Part shown: positions 49,468 to 59,300 of the stretch, one piece after another
Position numbering within the stretch: the stretch's first letter is position 1
Layout: each line of letters begins with the position of its first letter
Assembly (NCBI GenBank): GCA_015067545.1
Contig: SVMG01000001.1
Coordinates: 338,687-402,686, forward strand
DNA: 64,000 nucleotides
Source of the DNA: Oscillospiraceae bacterium
GTDB taxonomy: Bacteria > Bacillota > Clostridia > Oscillospirales > Oscillospiraceae
Direction: 5' to 3'
Translations under genes and position numbers: made by a program
The notes under the pieces: model-generated
The model's input: only the letters and a program-made list of their open reading frames with translations
Told to the model about the DNA's origin: nothing
Database searches by the model: none

Positions 49468-49502
49468 AAAACAACGCCCCAGCCGGATAACCGGCTGGGG
49501 CG
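49468..49502 (-). terminator. Terminator after the 41-residue peptide gene
   Basis: Minus strand CGCCCCAGCCGG, TTAT loop, CCGGCTGGGGCG, then TTGTTTTTTC. It ends the 1170-aa/peptide transcript before the regulator promoter. Confidence 0.92.
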
Positions 49503-49557
49503 CCCTTCTGACCTGTCACACAGCAGCCCTATGCGGCAGAGAAGAAAATCGTATTAG

Positions 49558-49683
49558 TTAGGGAAACTCGTCAGGGGGAAGAACAACACCGTTGTCGCCG
49601 TCAACGAGATCACCACTGGTGGTGATAACGTCCTCGACCCGGAAGAGCAGCACATTCAGTTTGGGTTCCAGAAAATCTTTCAT
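49558..49683 (-). CDS. 41-residue acidic peptide, function unknown
   Basis: A small gene too short for the ORF track. ATG at 49683, stop at 49558, with an AAGGAGGT site 7 nt upstream that begins at the stop codon of the 1170-residue protein gene (16 nt gap). The product starts MKDFLEPKLNVLLFRVEDVI, continues TTSGDLVDGDNG and ends VVLPPDEFP. It has no signal peptide and is strongly acidic at the C-terminus. I recall similar short proteins with an EPKL...EDVITTSG pattern beside large secreted proteins in gut Firmicutes, but cannot name a family. It lies before a strong terminator and so is the last gene of the transcript. Confidence 0.75.
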   Translation of the reverse strand: MKDFLEPKLNVLLFRVEDVITTSGDLVDGDNGVVLPPDEFP

Positions 49684-49699
49684 GTGTATTACCTCCTTA

Positions 49700-52600
49700 T
49701 CAGGATGCGTAGGCTGCGGCGCTGTCGCCGTACTTCATCATAGCCTTGACCAGGTTGCCCAGATTGGTAGCCTGCTTGTTGTAAGCATAGGTCTCGACGC
49801 TGTAGAGCAATGCACAGCTAACAGCAGTATCGCCATTGTTAACTTCTGCATAAATCTCTTCGCTCATCTGTGCAGCATTCAGACCGTTGAAGTCAACATA
49901 GTAGGTATTCTCCGCACTTTCGTCCTTAACGGGAACCAGGTTCCAGGTGTTGCCTGCCGCCTGGATCTCCACAGTAACATTGGAAATATCCAGCTCTGTC
50001 TTGAAGGTCAGACGAACGGTAACCGCATCGTTCAGGATCAGGGAAGCGGACTTCCAGGTAGCAGCATTGTCCGACTCACCGACAAACTCCAGCTCGCTCA
50101 CCAGCTCCCGGTCAGTTGCGGTAGCGGCGCTGAGATCCAGGTCTGTGGTATCCAGAGGTTCCTGGCCCAGGGCCTTCTGCAGCTCCACGCCGTAGTTGAT
50201 CAGGTCAGCCAGCAGGGTGTCCAGCTTGGCATCGCCCTCGCCCATCTTGTTCTTGCAATAGGTCAGAACACTGTAATCGCGAGTGTCCAGCACTACATCG
50301 ACACCATTGAAGGTGGCGTGCAGGGTGGCGGTGATATTGTCAGCGATCTCGTGAGGAGCAATGTTCTTAAACCAGAAGACATAGCTGTCACCATCTGCAA
50401 CACCCTCAACGGTGGTTTCCTCGCCGTTCATGGTGAAGACCACATAGGGATCGGTGAAGTCTGTGCCAAACTTATCAGCCAAAGCGGTGTACTTGATGGC
50501 CAGATTGTTCTGCAGAGCCAGAGAAGCATTCTTGATGGTGGGCTCATCCAGGCCGGCCAGTTCAAGCTTCAGAGGAACCAGTTCAAAGTTGTCCACGTAT
50601 ACAAGGTCATTTGCGTGACCAGTACCTGTCATGATGATCTTAAACTGGAAATGCTTGTCAGTTCCGTCAAGGTAACCGGACGCGCCGATCTTAGTCCACT
50701 CTGTATTGCTTACATTGATGTACTTGCGATCTGTAATTGTCCGAGTACTATCAAAAGAGGCCGAACCCGAAGTATATTCTGTCGTTGTCCGAAGCAGTGA
50801 TGCATAAGCAGACATGGCAGAAGCAGTGGCATTGGCATCAACAGTGTCCTCACCGCGCATCAGGGAAAAACCAAACCAATAATCACCCGCACCCTTCTCT
50901 GCTACCACAGCCGGCAGAATGTTGGAGTAATTCCAGTTTGCATGGCTGTAAAGGTGCTCATGTCCACCGCCATCCGCGCGGGTGCTCTTGACGATCTGAT
51001 AGGCAGCATACTCACCGTGACATACGGGATCGGTAACAAAACCGGGTGCGTAATTTGCAACTGGATCGTTCCATGCCCAACCGGTAGAAATATTTTCAAA
51101 ACTGCCGCCGTAGTATGCGGATGCCAAATTCTCATAAGGATGGACATAGATGACCTGCTCCACGGTCAGCTCACCGGTAATAATGTACTCGTTGGAGCTG
51201 ACAGTACCGGTCACCACATAGCGGCCCAGCTTGGACACATCCAGAGTAGTGAGATCCCAGGTCACATCAGCCTTGCCGGTGGTGCTATTGCTCAGAGCTA
51301 CATCTACCTGCGCGGGCAGAGCCAAAGCGGTCTGCCAATCTACGCCTGCGTAGGTATTGTAATCCTTGATCACAGACAGAGCAGTCGGCGTGGAGGTGAC
51401 CTTGGTAACGATTGCCGGAACCTCAGCCAGCTCAATCTTCAGAGGAACCAGTTCGAAGTTATCCACATATACGCGGTCATTTGCGTGACCCTGACCTGTA
51501 ATAGTAATCTTGAACTGGAAATGCTTATCGGTTCCATCCAGATAGCCTGTCAAACCGATTTTTGTCCACTCTGTATCGCTCACCGGAATGTACTTTCCAT
51601 CTCTGTATCGGCGAGTTGAATCAAAAGAGGCACTTCCACTGGTATACTCTGCTGTAGTACGTTCCAGCACTACCAAGGCAGAAAGACTGGAAGCTGTAGC
51701 ATTGGCATCAACAGTGTCCTCACCGCGCATCAGGGAAAAACCAAACCAATAATCACCCGCACCCTTCTCTGCTACCACAGCAGGCAGAATGTTGGAGTAA
51801 TTCCAGTTTGCATGGCTGTAAAGGTGATCAGATCCACCGCCATCCGCGCGGGTGCTCTTGACGATCTGATAGGCAGCATACTCACCGTGACATACGGGAT
51901 CGGTAACAAAGCCCGGTTTGTAATCTGCAACCGGATCGTTCCATGCCCAACCGGTAGCAATATTTTCAAAACTGCCGCCGTAGTATGCGGATGCCAAATT
52001 CTCATAAGGATGGACATAGATGACCTGCTGCACGGTCATGGGCGCTCTCATAATATATTCGTCAGAGGTCACCTTACCGGTGAGCACATACCAGCCGGGG
52101 GTGGTCAGATCCAGCTTGGTGTAATCCCACTCCACGGAAGCCTTGCCGGTGCCGCCGTTGTCCAGAGTTACATCCACCTCAGTGGGCAGACCCAGAACCT
52201 CTTTCCAATTCTCACCTGCATAGGTATCGTAATTCTTGATCACGGAGTAAGCAGGAATCTCAGAAGTGACAGCGGTGATGACGGGAGGAAGCTCGGTCAG
52301 CGCCAGCTTCAGAGGAACCAGTTCAAAGTTGTCCACATATACGCGGTCATTTGCGTGACCCTGACCTGTAATAGTAATCTTGAACTGGAAATGCTTATCG
52401 GTTCCATCCAGATAGCCTGTCAAACCGATTTTTGTCCACTCTGTATCGCTCACCGGAATATACTTTCCATCTCTGTAGCGGCGAGTCGAATCAAAAGAGG
52501 CACTTCCACTGGTATACTCTTGCGTAGTACGGTCTAACACTACTAAGGCAGAAAGACTGGAGGCTGTAGCATTGACATCAACAGTGTCCTCACCACGCAT

Positions 52601-53212
52601 CATAGAGAAACCAAACCAATAATCACCCGCACCCTTCTCTGCTACCACAGGAGGCAGAATATTGGAGTAATTATAATTCGGATGGCTGTAAATGTGATCA
52701 GATCCACCGCCATCCGCGCGGGTGCTCTTGACGATCTGATAGGCAGCATACTCACCGTGGCATACGGGATCGGTAACAAAGCCCGGTGCGTAATTTGCAA
52801 CCGGATCGTTCCATGCCCAACCGGTAGAAATATTTTCAAAACTGCCGCCGTAGTATGCGGATGCCAGATTCTCGTACTCCCGAACCTGCACCGGGAAGTA
52901 AACAGCCTGCGCAACGCCGTTTACGGTACCGGGAACAAAGTAGTAGCCGGGAGTCTTCAGGTCAACATACTTGGCAGCATCTGCCCACTGGACATCGGCC
53001 TCGCCGTCACTTGTGGTGACCTTGGCAGGCATGCCCAGCTGTGCGACCCAATCCTCGCCAACGTAGCTATCATAGTTTTCTACGATAGAAACGCCTTGCG
53101 GCTGGGTAATGGTCGCCTCAGTTGCCTTTGCCGTAAATACTACGCCGGGAATGCAGGAAATGAGCATCGCCAGGCACAGAAAAACGGCAAGTGTTTTGCT
53201 GAGTCTTTTCAT
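49700..53212 (-). CDS. Secreted protein with three 290-residue Ig/carbohydrate-binding repeats (1170 aa)
   Basis: A signal peptide (KTLAVFLCLAMLISCIPGVVFTAKA, about 1-30) is followed by three near-identical units. Each has an Ig-like domain (VIKNYDTYAGENWKEVLGLP, LTTPGWYVLTGKV) and a jelly-roll, CBM-like domain (ENLASAYYGGSFEN, WAWNDPVA, YVDNFELVPLKL). The last 270 residues form a domain I have seen at the C-terminus of other large clostridial surface proteins (ASLALQNNLAIKY, YSVLTYCKNKMGEGDAKLDTLLADLINYGVE), without a name known to me. There is no catalytic motif, so binding to a glycan or attachment to the cell is the likely role. AAGGAGGT precedes the ATG. The gene directly follows the second giant lyase gene on the same strand. 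Confidence 0.85.
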   Translation of the reverse strand: MKRLSKTLAVFLCLAMLISCIPGVVFTAKATEATITQPQGVSIVENYDSYVGEDWVAQLGMPAKVTTSDGEADVQWADAAKYVDLKTPGYYFVPGTVNGVAQAVYFPVQVREYENLASAYYGGSFENISTGWAWNDPVANYAPGFVTDPVCHGEYAAYQIVKSTRADGGGSDHIYSHPNYNYSNILPPVVAEKGAGDYWFGFSMMRGEDTVDVNATASSLSALVVLDRTTQEYTSGSASFDSTRRYRDGKYIPVSDTEWTKIGLTGYLDGTDKHFQFKITITGQGHANDRVYVDNFELVPLKLALTELPPVITAVTSEIPAYSVIKNYDTYAGENWKEVLGLPTEVDVTLDNGGTGKASVEWDYTKLDLTTPGWYVLTGKVTSDEYIMRAPMTVQQVIYVHPYENLASAYYGGSFENIATGWAWNDPVADYKPGFVTDPVCHGEYAAYQIVKSTRADGGGSDHLYSHANWNYSNILPAVVAEKGAGDYWFGFSLMRGEDTVDANATASSLSALVVLERTTAEYTSGSASFDSTRRYRDGKYIPVSDTEWTKIGLTGYLDGTDKHFQFKITITGQGHANDRVYVDNFELVPLKIELAEVPAIVTKVTSTPTALSVIKDYNTYAGVDWQTALALPAQVDVALSNSTTGKADVTWDLTTLDVSKLGRYVVTGTVSSNEYIITGELTVEQVIYVHPYENLASAYYGGSFENISTGWAWNDPVANYAPGFVTDPVCHGEYAAYQIVKSTRADGGGHEHLYSHANWNYSNILPAVVAEKGAGDYWFGFSLMRGEDTVDANATASAMSAYASLLRTTTEYTSGSASFDSTRTITDRKYINVSNTEWTKIGASGYLDGTDKHFQFKIIMTGTGHANDLVYVDNFELVPLKLELAGLDEPTIKNASLALQNNLAIKYTALADKFGTDFTDPYVVFTMNGEETTVEGVADGDSYVFWFKNIAPHEIADNITATLHATFNGVDVVLDTRDYSVLTYCKNKMGEGDAKLDTLLADLINYGVELQKALGQEPLDTTDLDLSAATATDRELVSELEFVGESDNAATWKSASLILNDAVTVRLTFKTELDISNVTVEIQAAGNTWNLVPVKDESAENTYYVDFNGLNAAQMSEEIYAEVNNGDTAVSCALLYSVETYAYNKQATNLGNLVKAMMKYGDSAAAYAS
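50571..51440 (-). repeat. 870-bp repeat unit, third copy within the 1170-residue protein gene
   Basis: Anchored on AGAGGAACCAGTTC at 50571. The same anchor recurs at 51441 and 52311, so the period is exactly 870 bp (290 codons) twice. Long stretches are identical between copies. Confidence 0.88.
51441..52310 (-). repeat. 870-bp repeat unit, second copy
   Basis: Nearly the same DNA as the neighbouring units through the CBM-like part. The Ig-like part is more diverged. Confidence 0.88.
52311..53120 (-). repeat. Repeat unit, first copy (diverged N-terminal Ig part)
   Basis: The CBM-like part matches the other two copies closely. Its Ig-like part (GVSIVENYDSYVGEDWVAQL) is closer to the C-terminal unit of the second giant protein. 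Confidence 0.82.
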
Positions 53213-53240
53213 TTTTGTTTTACCTCCTTAAATATTTACC

Positions 53241-53336
53241 CGGGGCAGGGCTGCCACCCCGTAGTATACAAAAATGCAGTTTGGGGCACGATCGTTTCCG
53301 TCGTTATCCCCGGTTGGGGAGGCGTGTCGCCTCCCC
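53241..53336 (-). promoter_or_regulatory. Intercistronic hairpins between second giant gene and 1170-residue protein gene
   Basis: A strong GGGGAGGCG-TGT-CGCCTCCCC stem (53316-53336) without a U-tract and a weaker CGGGG...CCCCG stem (53241-53261). No promoter was recognised in the 137-nt gap. The hairpins probably process or stabilise a shared mRNA. Confidence 0.55.
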
Positions 53337-53349
53337 TATCCGCTTTTGG

Positions 53350-56300
53350 TCATTCTGCCAGAGGCAGCTTCAGGGGCACCAGCTCAATGTTATCCAGATA
53401 CAGGATATCATTGGCAACACCCTTGCCGGTGTTGACGTAGAACCGCAGGTGCTCATCCAGGCCATCCATATTGGCAACCATACCCACACGCGTGAAGCCG
53501 TCCGCATTCAAGGTCACATCAGCGGTGGTCAGTTTGCGGCTGCTCTCGTATGCCACGGAGTTGTTGTTTTCACCCAACTGATCCAGTCCGGGCACCAAGG
53601 TGGTGGTTCTGTGCATGGCCATGTTGATGGTGAAGTTGTCATTCACCTCACCGGTCACGGTGTTCGCACCGATCATTGCCCATACACCAAACCAGTATTC
53701 GCCGGCCTGTGTCACCGTATTGGCGAACATTTCGGAATACTTGTTGTAGGAGTATGCGGGCTGACCACTAACCGTCGTCCAGCCGGAGGGCATGATCTGC
53801 TTGGTGGCATACTTGCCGTGGTATACGTGCTCCGTGGTAAAGCCCTGGTTGCGCAAGGACCAATAATTGGGCTTATTCTCCAGGCTGCCGTTGTAATTCT
53901 CCAAAAGGTTGCTGTAGGCACGAACCTCGACCTTGAAGTAAACCGCCTTTTGCACGCCCTTTACTGTGCCGGGCACTGCATAAGAGCCTACCACATCCGG
54001 GTTGACGTAGTCTGCTACGTTCTCCCACTGAACATCCACTTCCACGCCGGCTACCTTCACCTTCGTGGGCAGGCCCAGCTTGGCGATCCAGTCTGCGCCC
54101 ACATAGCCGTCGTAATCCTCGACGATGGAAACGCCGGTGGGTGTTTCCAGATCCTTCAGCGTGCTGCAGACAGTACATATGCCGTCTTCGAACCGGTGCT
54201 CTTCATATCCCGGCTTCGCGCCGCAGATACATTCGTGCCAGTGGTGGGTGGTATTGGAATGCCATGCTTCATCCGGAGTACACACGTGAGCCGGTCTCTC
54301 GTAGCCGCAGACATCGCAGGTCCTGTCAAGGACATTCTCGAAGGTATGCGCATCCTTGTCACGGAACAGCTCATCGTGGCCGCAGTCAGCCTTGTGCCAG
54401 TGATCGTTCTCGTCAGACTCCCATTCGGTGCTGTAGGTATGCACATGGGGGATGTCGTTGGGATCGTTGGTGATGTAGATCTGGTCGATCTCGACATTTT
54501 CCGTCACAGACCGGAATCTCAGCACGTAGGATTTGCCGGCAGTCCAGTTATAGACCTTCTCAGCACCATAGGCGCCTTCCTTATTACCAAGCGTCTGCAT
54601 GTGGTACGCCTGTTTCAGCCGCACCCAATAGAAATCGTCCTCCGCCACAGAGTAGGTTCCGTCTGCCTTCGCCAACGGCTGACGCCAATAGTAGGTGTCC
54701 GTTCCGTTGTCATCCTCGATCATGCAGAAGATGCCATCCTGGTAATTGACGCTGTTTCGCTCAGACGTGGAAACCTTCAGCCAGATATAGACCTCAGATG
54801 TCGTGTCAGAGTGAGCCGCATAGACCAGGTGTGCATTGGGCCTGTTGCCCTGATTCATCATAGCGTAGGTCAGGTTGAAGGTCCATTTTGTCTGCATGGT
54901 CAATCCGCCCGAAGCTGCGCTATTGGTCTTCACGCCCATGGGATGGGTGGTCACGATCTTGTTATAGTGATTGGTGTTCACATAGTATGTGTTCAGGAAA
55001 TTCTCCTGACCGATGGGTGCGATCGCGCCCTCCTCTGCCTCAATGGTCAGCTTGCCGCCGGTCATGTTGTACGCAGTACGCATACCGCAGGCGCTGCAAA
55101 CGCCGTCCACAAAGGTGTGCTCCGCCGTATCCTTCTTGTGGCCGCAAGCACATTCATGCCAGTGGCTGTATGCGTCGAAGCTCCACAGGTCGCTATAGGT
55201 ATGCTCGTGAGGAGGCCGCACATAGCCGCAGTCATTACAGGTGGTATCCAAAAGATCGTTGTAGGTGTGTGCTTCCTTTTCGGTAACCAAACCGTCATGG
55301 CAGGAAGATGTCCACCAGTGGTGATTCTCATCAAAGCTCTTCAGCGAATTCCATTCATGGCTATGCGGAATGTCGCTGGCACTGTTGGTGATGTAGATCT
55401 GATCGACCTGAACATTGGCAACCGCACCTCTGAGGCGGATCTTATAGGTCTGGCCTGCAGTCCAGTTGTAGGCGTGGTCTGCCTGCTTTACAGTCTCAGA
55501 GCGCCACTCCTGATTCAGGCACACCCAGTAGTAGTCGCCTGCGCCCTTGGAAATGCCATTGAGATCCAACGGCTGACGCCAGTAGTGGGTATCTGTGCCA
55601 CCATCGATATAGGCGTAGATCTTGGCACCGTAGGTCAGGTTTGCAGGAGAATAGACCCTCAGCCAGATATAGTACTGTCCGGATTTATCCGGGGTCACCA
55701 GTGCGCTGATATGGGGGATCGGTGTTGTACCGGCCTCCAGGAAGGTGTTCCAGCCAGAGTTGGTATTGATGATCTGAACCGCCTTGCCGGAAGAGGCATT
55801 GGTCTGCTCCACCACCTTGACAACAGGCTTGTTGTGCTGATTCGGAATGTGGTTTTCCTTGTCATCCGGAGCCAGCATCAGATCCTCTGCTTCCAAAGTC
55901 AGCTTGCCGCCGGATGTTGCAAAGGGCGGTAAACCGCCGCAGATCGTACACTTGCCATCCACATAGTTGTGGGGTGCGTAGTTGGGGTTCTTGCAGCCAC
56001 AGGTGTTGCATTCGTTGTCGGTGTGGTCCTCAAAGTAATGCTCACCGTAGAAACGCAGGGGGGCATCCGTACAGCCACATACAGGCTGATACCAGTGATG
56101 GGTGTTATCATGACTCCAGGTTTCCGCATACTTGTGGTTGTGAGGTGCTTCGCCCGGATCATTGGTAATGAAGATCTCGTCCACCTGCACACCTGCATAC
56201 ATACCTCTGAGATTGATGGTATATACACGCCGCGCGGTCCACTCATACAGATGCTCTCTGGTCAGCTTTACGCCGTTCTGGCATTCCTGATACAGTCTGA

Positions 56301-59300
56301 CCCAAATATAGTTGTCCGCATCTGCAGAATAGGTCTCCAATGTCAGAGGCTGACGCCAGTAGTAGTAGTCATCGCCACCCTCGATCCAGGCATACAGACC
56401 GGTCTCCTTCTGGGCGTACACCTTTGCCCAGATGTAGTACTCACCGCTCTCGTCGGGCATGACCCGGAAGCTGAGGTGCGATGATGCCTCGGAGGTGACA
56501 CGCATCAAATTGTACCAGTTGGTATATGTCTTCAGGAACTCGACCGCCTTACCGCCGGCAGCGCTTTCCCGTTCGACGATCTTGGAAATATCGCCTTCGT
56601 AGTACTGATTCGGATTGAACTGATCCGGAATGATCTCCTCCACGCCGGGTCCCTGCAGCTTGGCGTCCTCTGCCTGTACAGTAACGCTGCCACCGGTCAT
56701 GAGATGCACACCGGTGATCGGTCTGCAGGTAGTGAAAATCTTGCCAACAGTCATGCCCTTGTCACAGGTCTTGATCCGAACGTAGATGGATTCACTTGCC
56801 TGGATCTCGATCTCACCGAGCTTCACCTTCAGGTAACCGTTTTCGGATTCGGTCTCCATTTCGCTCAGGTCGCCCAGAGTATACTCGAAATCCTCGTTAT
56901 TGGCAGAAACAGCATAGAAGAATCTGTCAGCAGCTGCACTTGCCGCCTTCAGGGTAGCCCAAACGCTGAACGTACCGCTGGTATCCGTGATGATATTCAG
57001 GGTGATATCACCGGGCATATTCTTGGTGTTCAGCACATAGTCGATATAGGCCTGGCTCACGCTGCCATCTGCACTGACACTCTGCAGCTTTGCTGCTGTG
57101 CCGGAGGGCTTGGCCATGGAATACTCATAGATCGCATCCTTGGCATTCACAGACACCTCACCGCTGATATTGGTCTGCTTGCTGTAGCAATCCTCATAAG
57201 GAACATAAGAAGCCTCAGGCGAGATCACGAAGCAGTCGATGATCAGACCGTCGCAACCGGAAATAACCGAAAGGTCATACTCTTCGTTTGCGTTCCATAT
57301 TGCACCGACTAACTGGTCTTCGTACTGACCCAGCTTGATCCATTCAAAGCCATCCTTGTCCTTCTTGCCAACGTTGACCTTTTCGGCGTAATAGGTATCA
57401 CCGGTCACGCCTTCAATGTTGACCCACAGGCAATCTCCGGAGGTCACCTTGGAGGTGTTGACCTTCGCCCAAATATAGTAGGTTGCTGTCTTGTTGGGGA
57501 TGAAGGTCGCCCACAATTGCGGCTTCGCGGCTGTCACCGTGCCGGGATTGGTGGTGTAGCCCACCTTCATGGTCACGCTCTCCTTGCCGGAGGCCTGTGT
57601 ATTTCCTTCTGCAACAGCAGTATCCTGCATATGGAAGCATTCTGCCTCAGCCAGCAGCTTATTGCCGATGATCTCAGCGCCATCGGGGTCGATCACAGAC
57701 TTCTGCAGGAACAGAATTTCCTTAATGATGGTCCAGCCGTTGTCCACAGAAGCATTGGGCTTGCCGGCATTGGTGTATCTGTAGCGTCCCTGACCAACGA
57801 TCTTGACAAATCGTGCATCATTGTTCATGGGGAAGCTGATATAGGTGTTCGCAGTTGTCTTGTAGGCGATCTCACCGGAGCGGGTGTTCTTGTATACCTC
57901 TTCCCAAGTCACTCCATCTATAGAAACATAAAGATCAAAGATGTAGTCACTGTACAGGGTTTCTTCCGTGAAGAACATGACCAGCATATCCGTAAGCGGT
58001 ACGACCTTACCGAAGTCAAAGATCGCTTCACAGATATTGTTGCCGGACTTCTGACTGGTCCAACGGGTCGTAGCGTCGCCATCCAGACAGTTGCTCAGAG
58101 GCATGGTAGAGTAGCCATTGTCAATGATTGCCTCCACCTGAACAGCGGTGGGGTATTCATAAAGTACATCCTTGGAAAGCTCCGGGATGCCCACCTGTGC
58201 CTCCACGTTAATGCGGATCCGGTTGATGAAGCGGTCGTAGTACATCTTGCCGCTTTCACCGACCAGCGCCTGCATGGTGGCCATGTCCACCAAAAGATCG
58301 CCTGCTTCCGCACGGATCTCCTTGAACGCAACAGCTTCCCCATTCTTGGTGATGGAGGTGGCTGTCAGTTCATAGGTGACGCCTTTGTAAAGCACGGAGT
58401 ACTTGGAACCGTCTCTGCTCCAGGAACCCTTGCCGTTAAGTGCATCAAATACCAAAGATGCGGGGATCAGGTAATCGTCACCGGATTGCACGGGGTGTGC
58501 ATCGGTGTAGTAATAGAAGTTGTTGACCATGATGCCGATGGGTTCTTCATCGGTATTGGGTGTCTCATCAAAGGTCTTGTTGCTGTTGGCATCGGTGTAG
58601 ACCAGCTTCACAGTACCGGCAGCTGCCTCGAAGTAGATCATGCCGCCGTCTTCGGAGGCGATCTGATTTCCAATGGACTTACCGTTCACATAAACAGTCC
58701 ATGTACCTGCCTTCAGGCCGGCCACATTGACCTTAAAGGTGTTGTAGCCCTCATTGGCAGGAATGGTAAAGGTGGTTGTTTCTGCGATACGGTTGTTGCC
58801 GTCCATATTGAACATGGCAACATGGTTCATCAGCTGTGCGCCCATCAGCACACCCTGACCGTCATAGATCAGCTTGGCGGGAACGAGCTGTGCATCGCTG
58901 TCACCGTCACTGACGTACATAACATTGAGCATGTAGTCAGTCTGATTTTCCTCGGTAGTCTTGGTGGTGATCTCCACACGGCCCCAGCCCTGCTCCTGAG
59001 AGAGTGTGCTGGCGATCGTGTCATTATGTGCATAGTTGTACTGGCCAACCAGGAACTGCTTGCCATCGCCGCCGATCACACTGATGGTATAATCAGCATC
59101 CGCCTTGGCAGCAGTACCCATATACAGCACCTGGTTTGTCAGCTGTCCGTTATAACCGTGTCTTGTGTTCTTGATGGTGATCACATTGTCATCCACAGTG
59201 GGTTCCTGCTGCATATGTAACAGGAAGCTCTTCTTGGAGCCCACCTGGGTGGTCTTGATCTGGTCAAATACCACGAATGCACCGGGGTGCTCGGTATTGC

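Noticed and set aside
53215-55932. 905-residue plus-strand ORF, and similar long ones at 59824-61755, 57517-59220 and 23810-25681
   Set aside because: These are shadows of the giant surface-protein genes. Codon bias on the minus strand removes stop codons on the opposite strand. None has a start signal or a domain.
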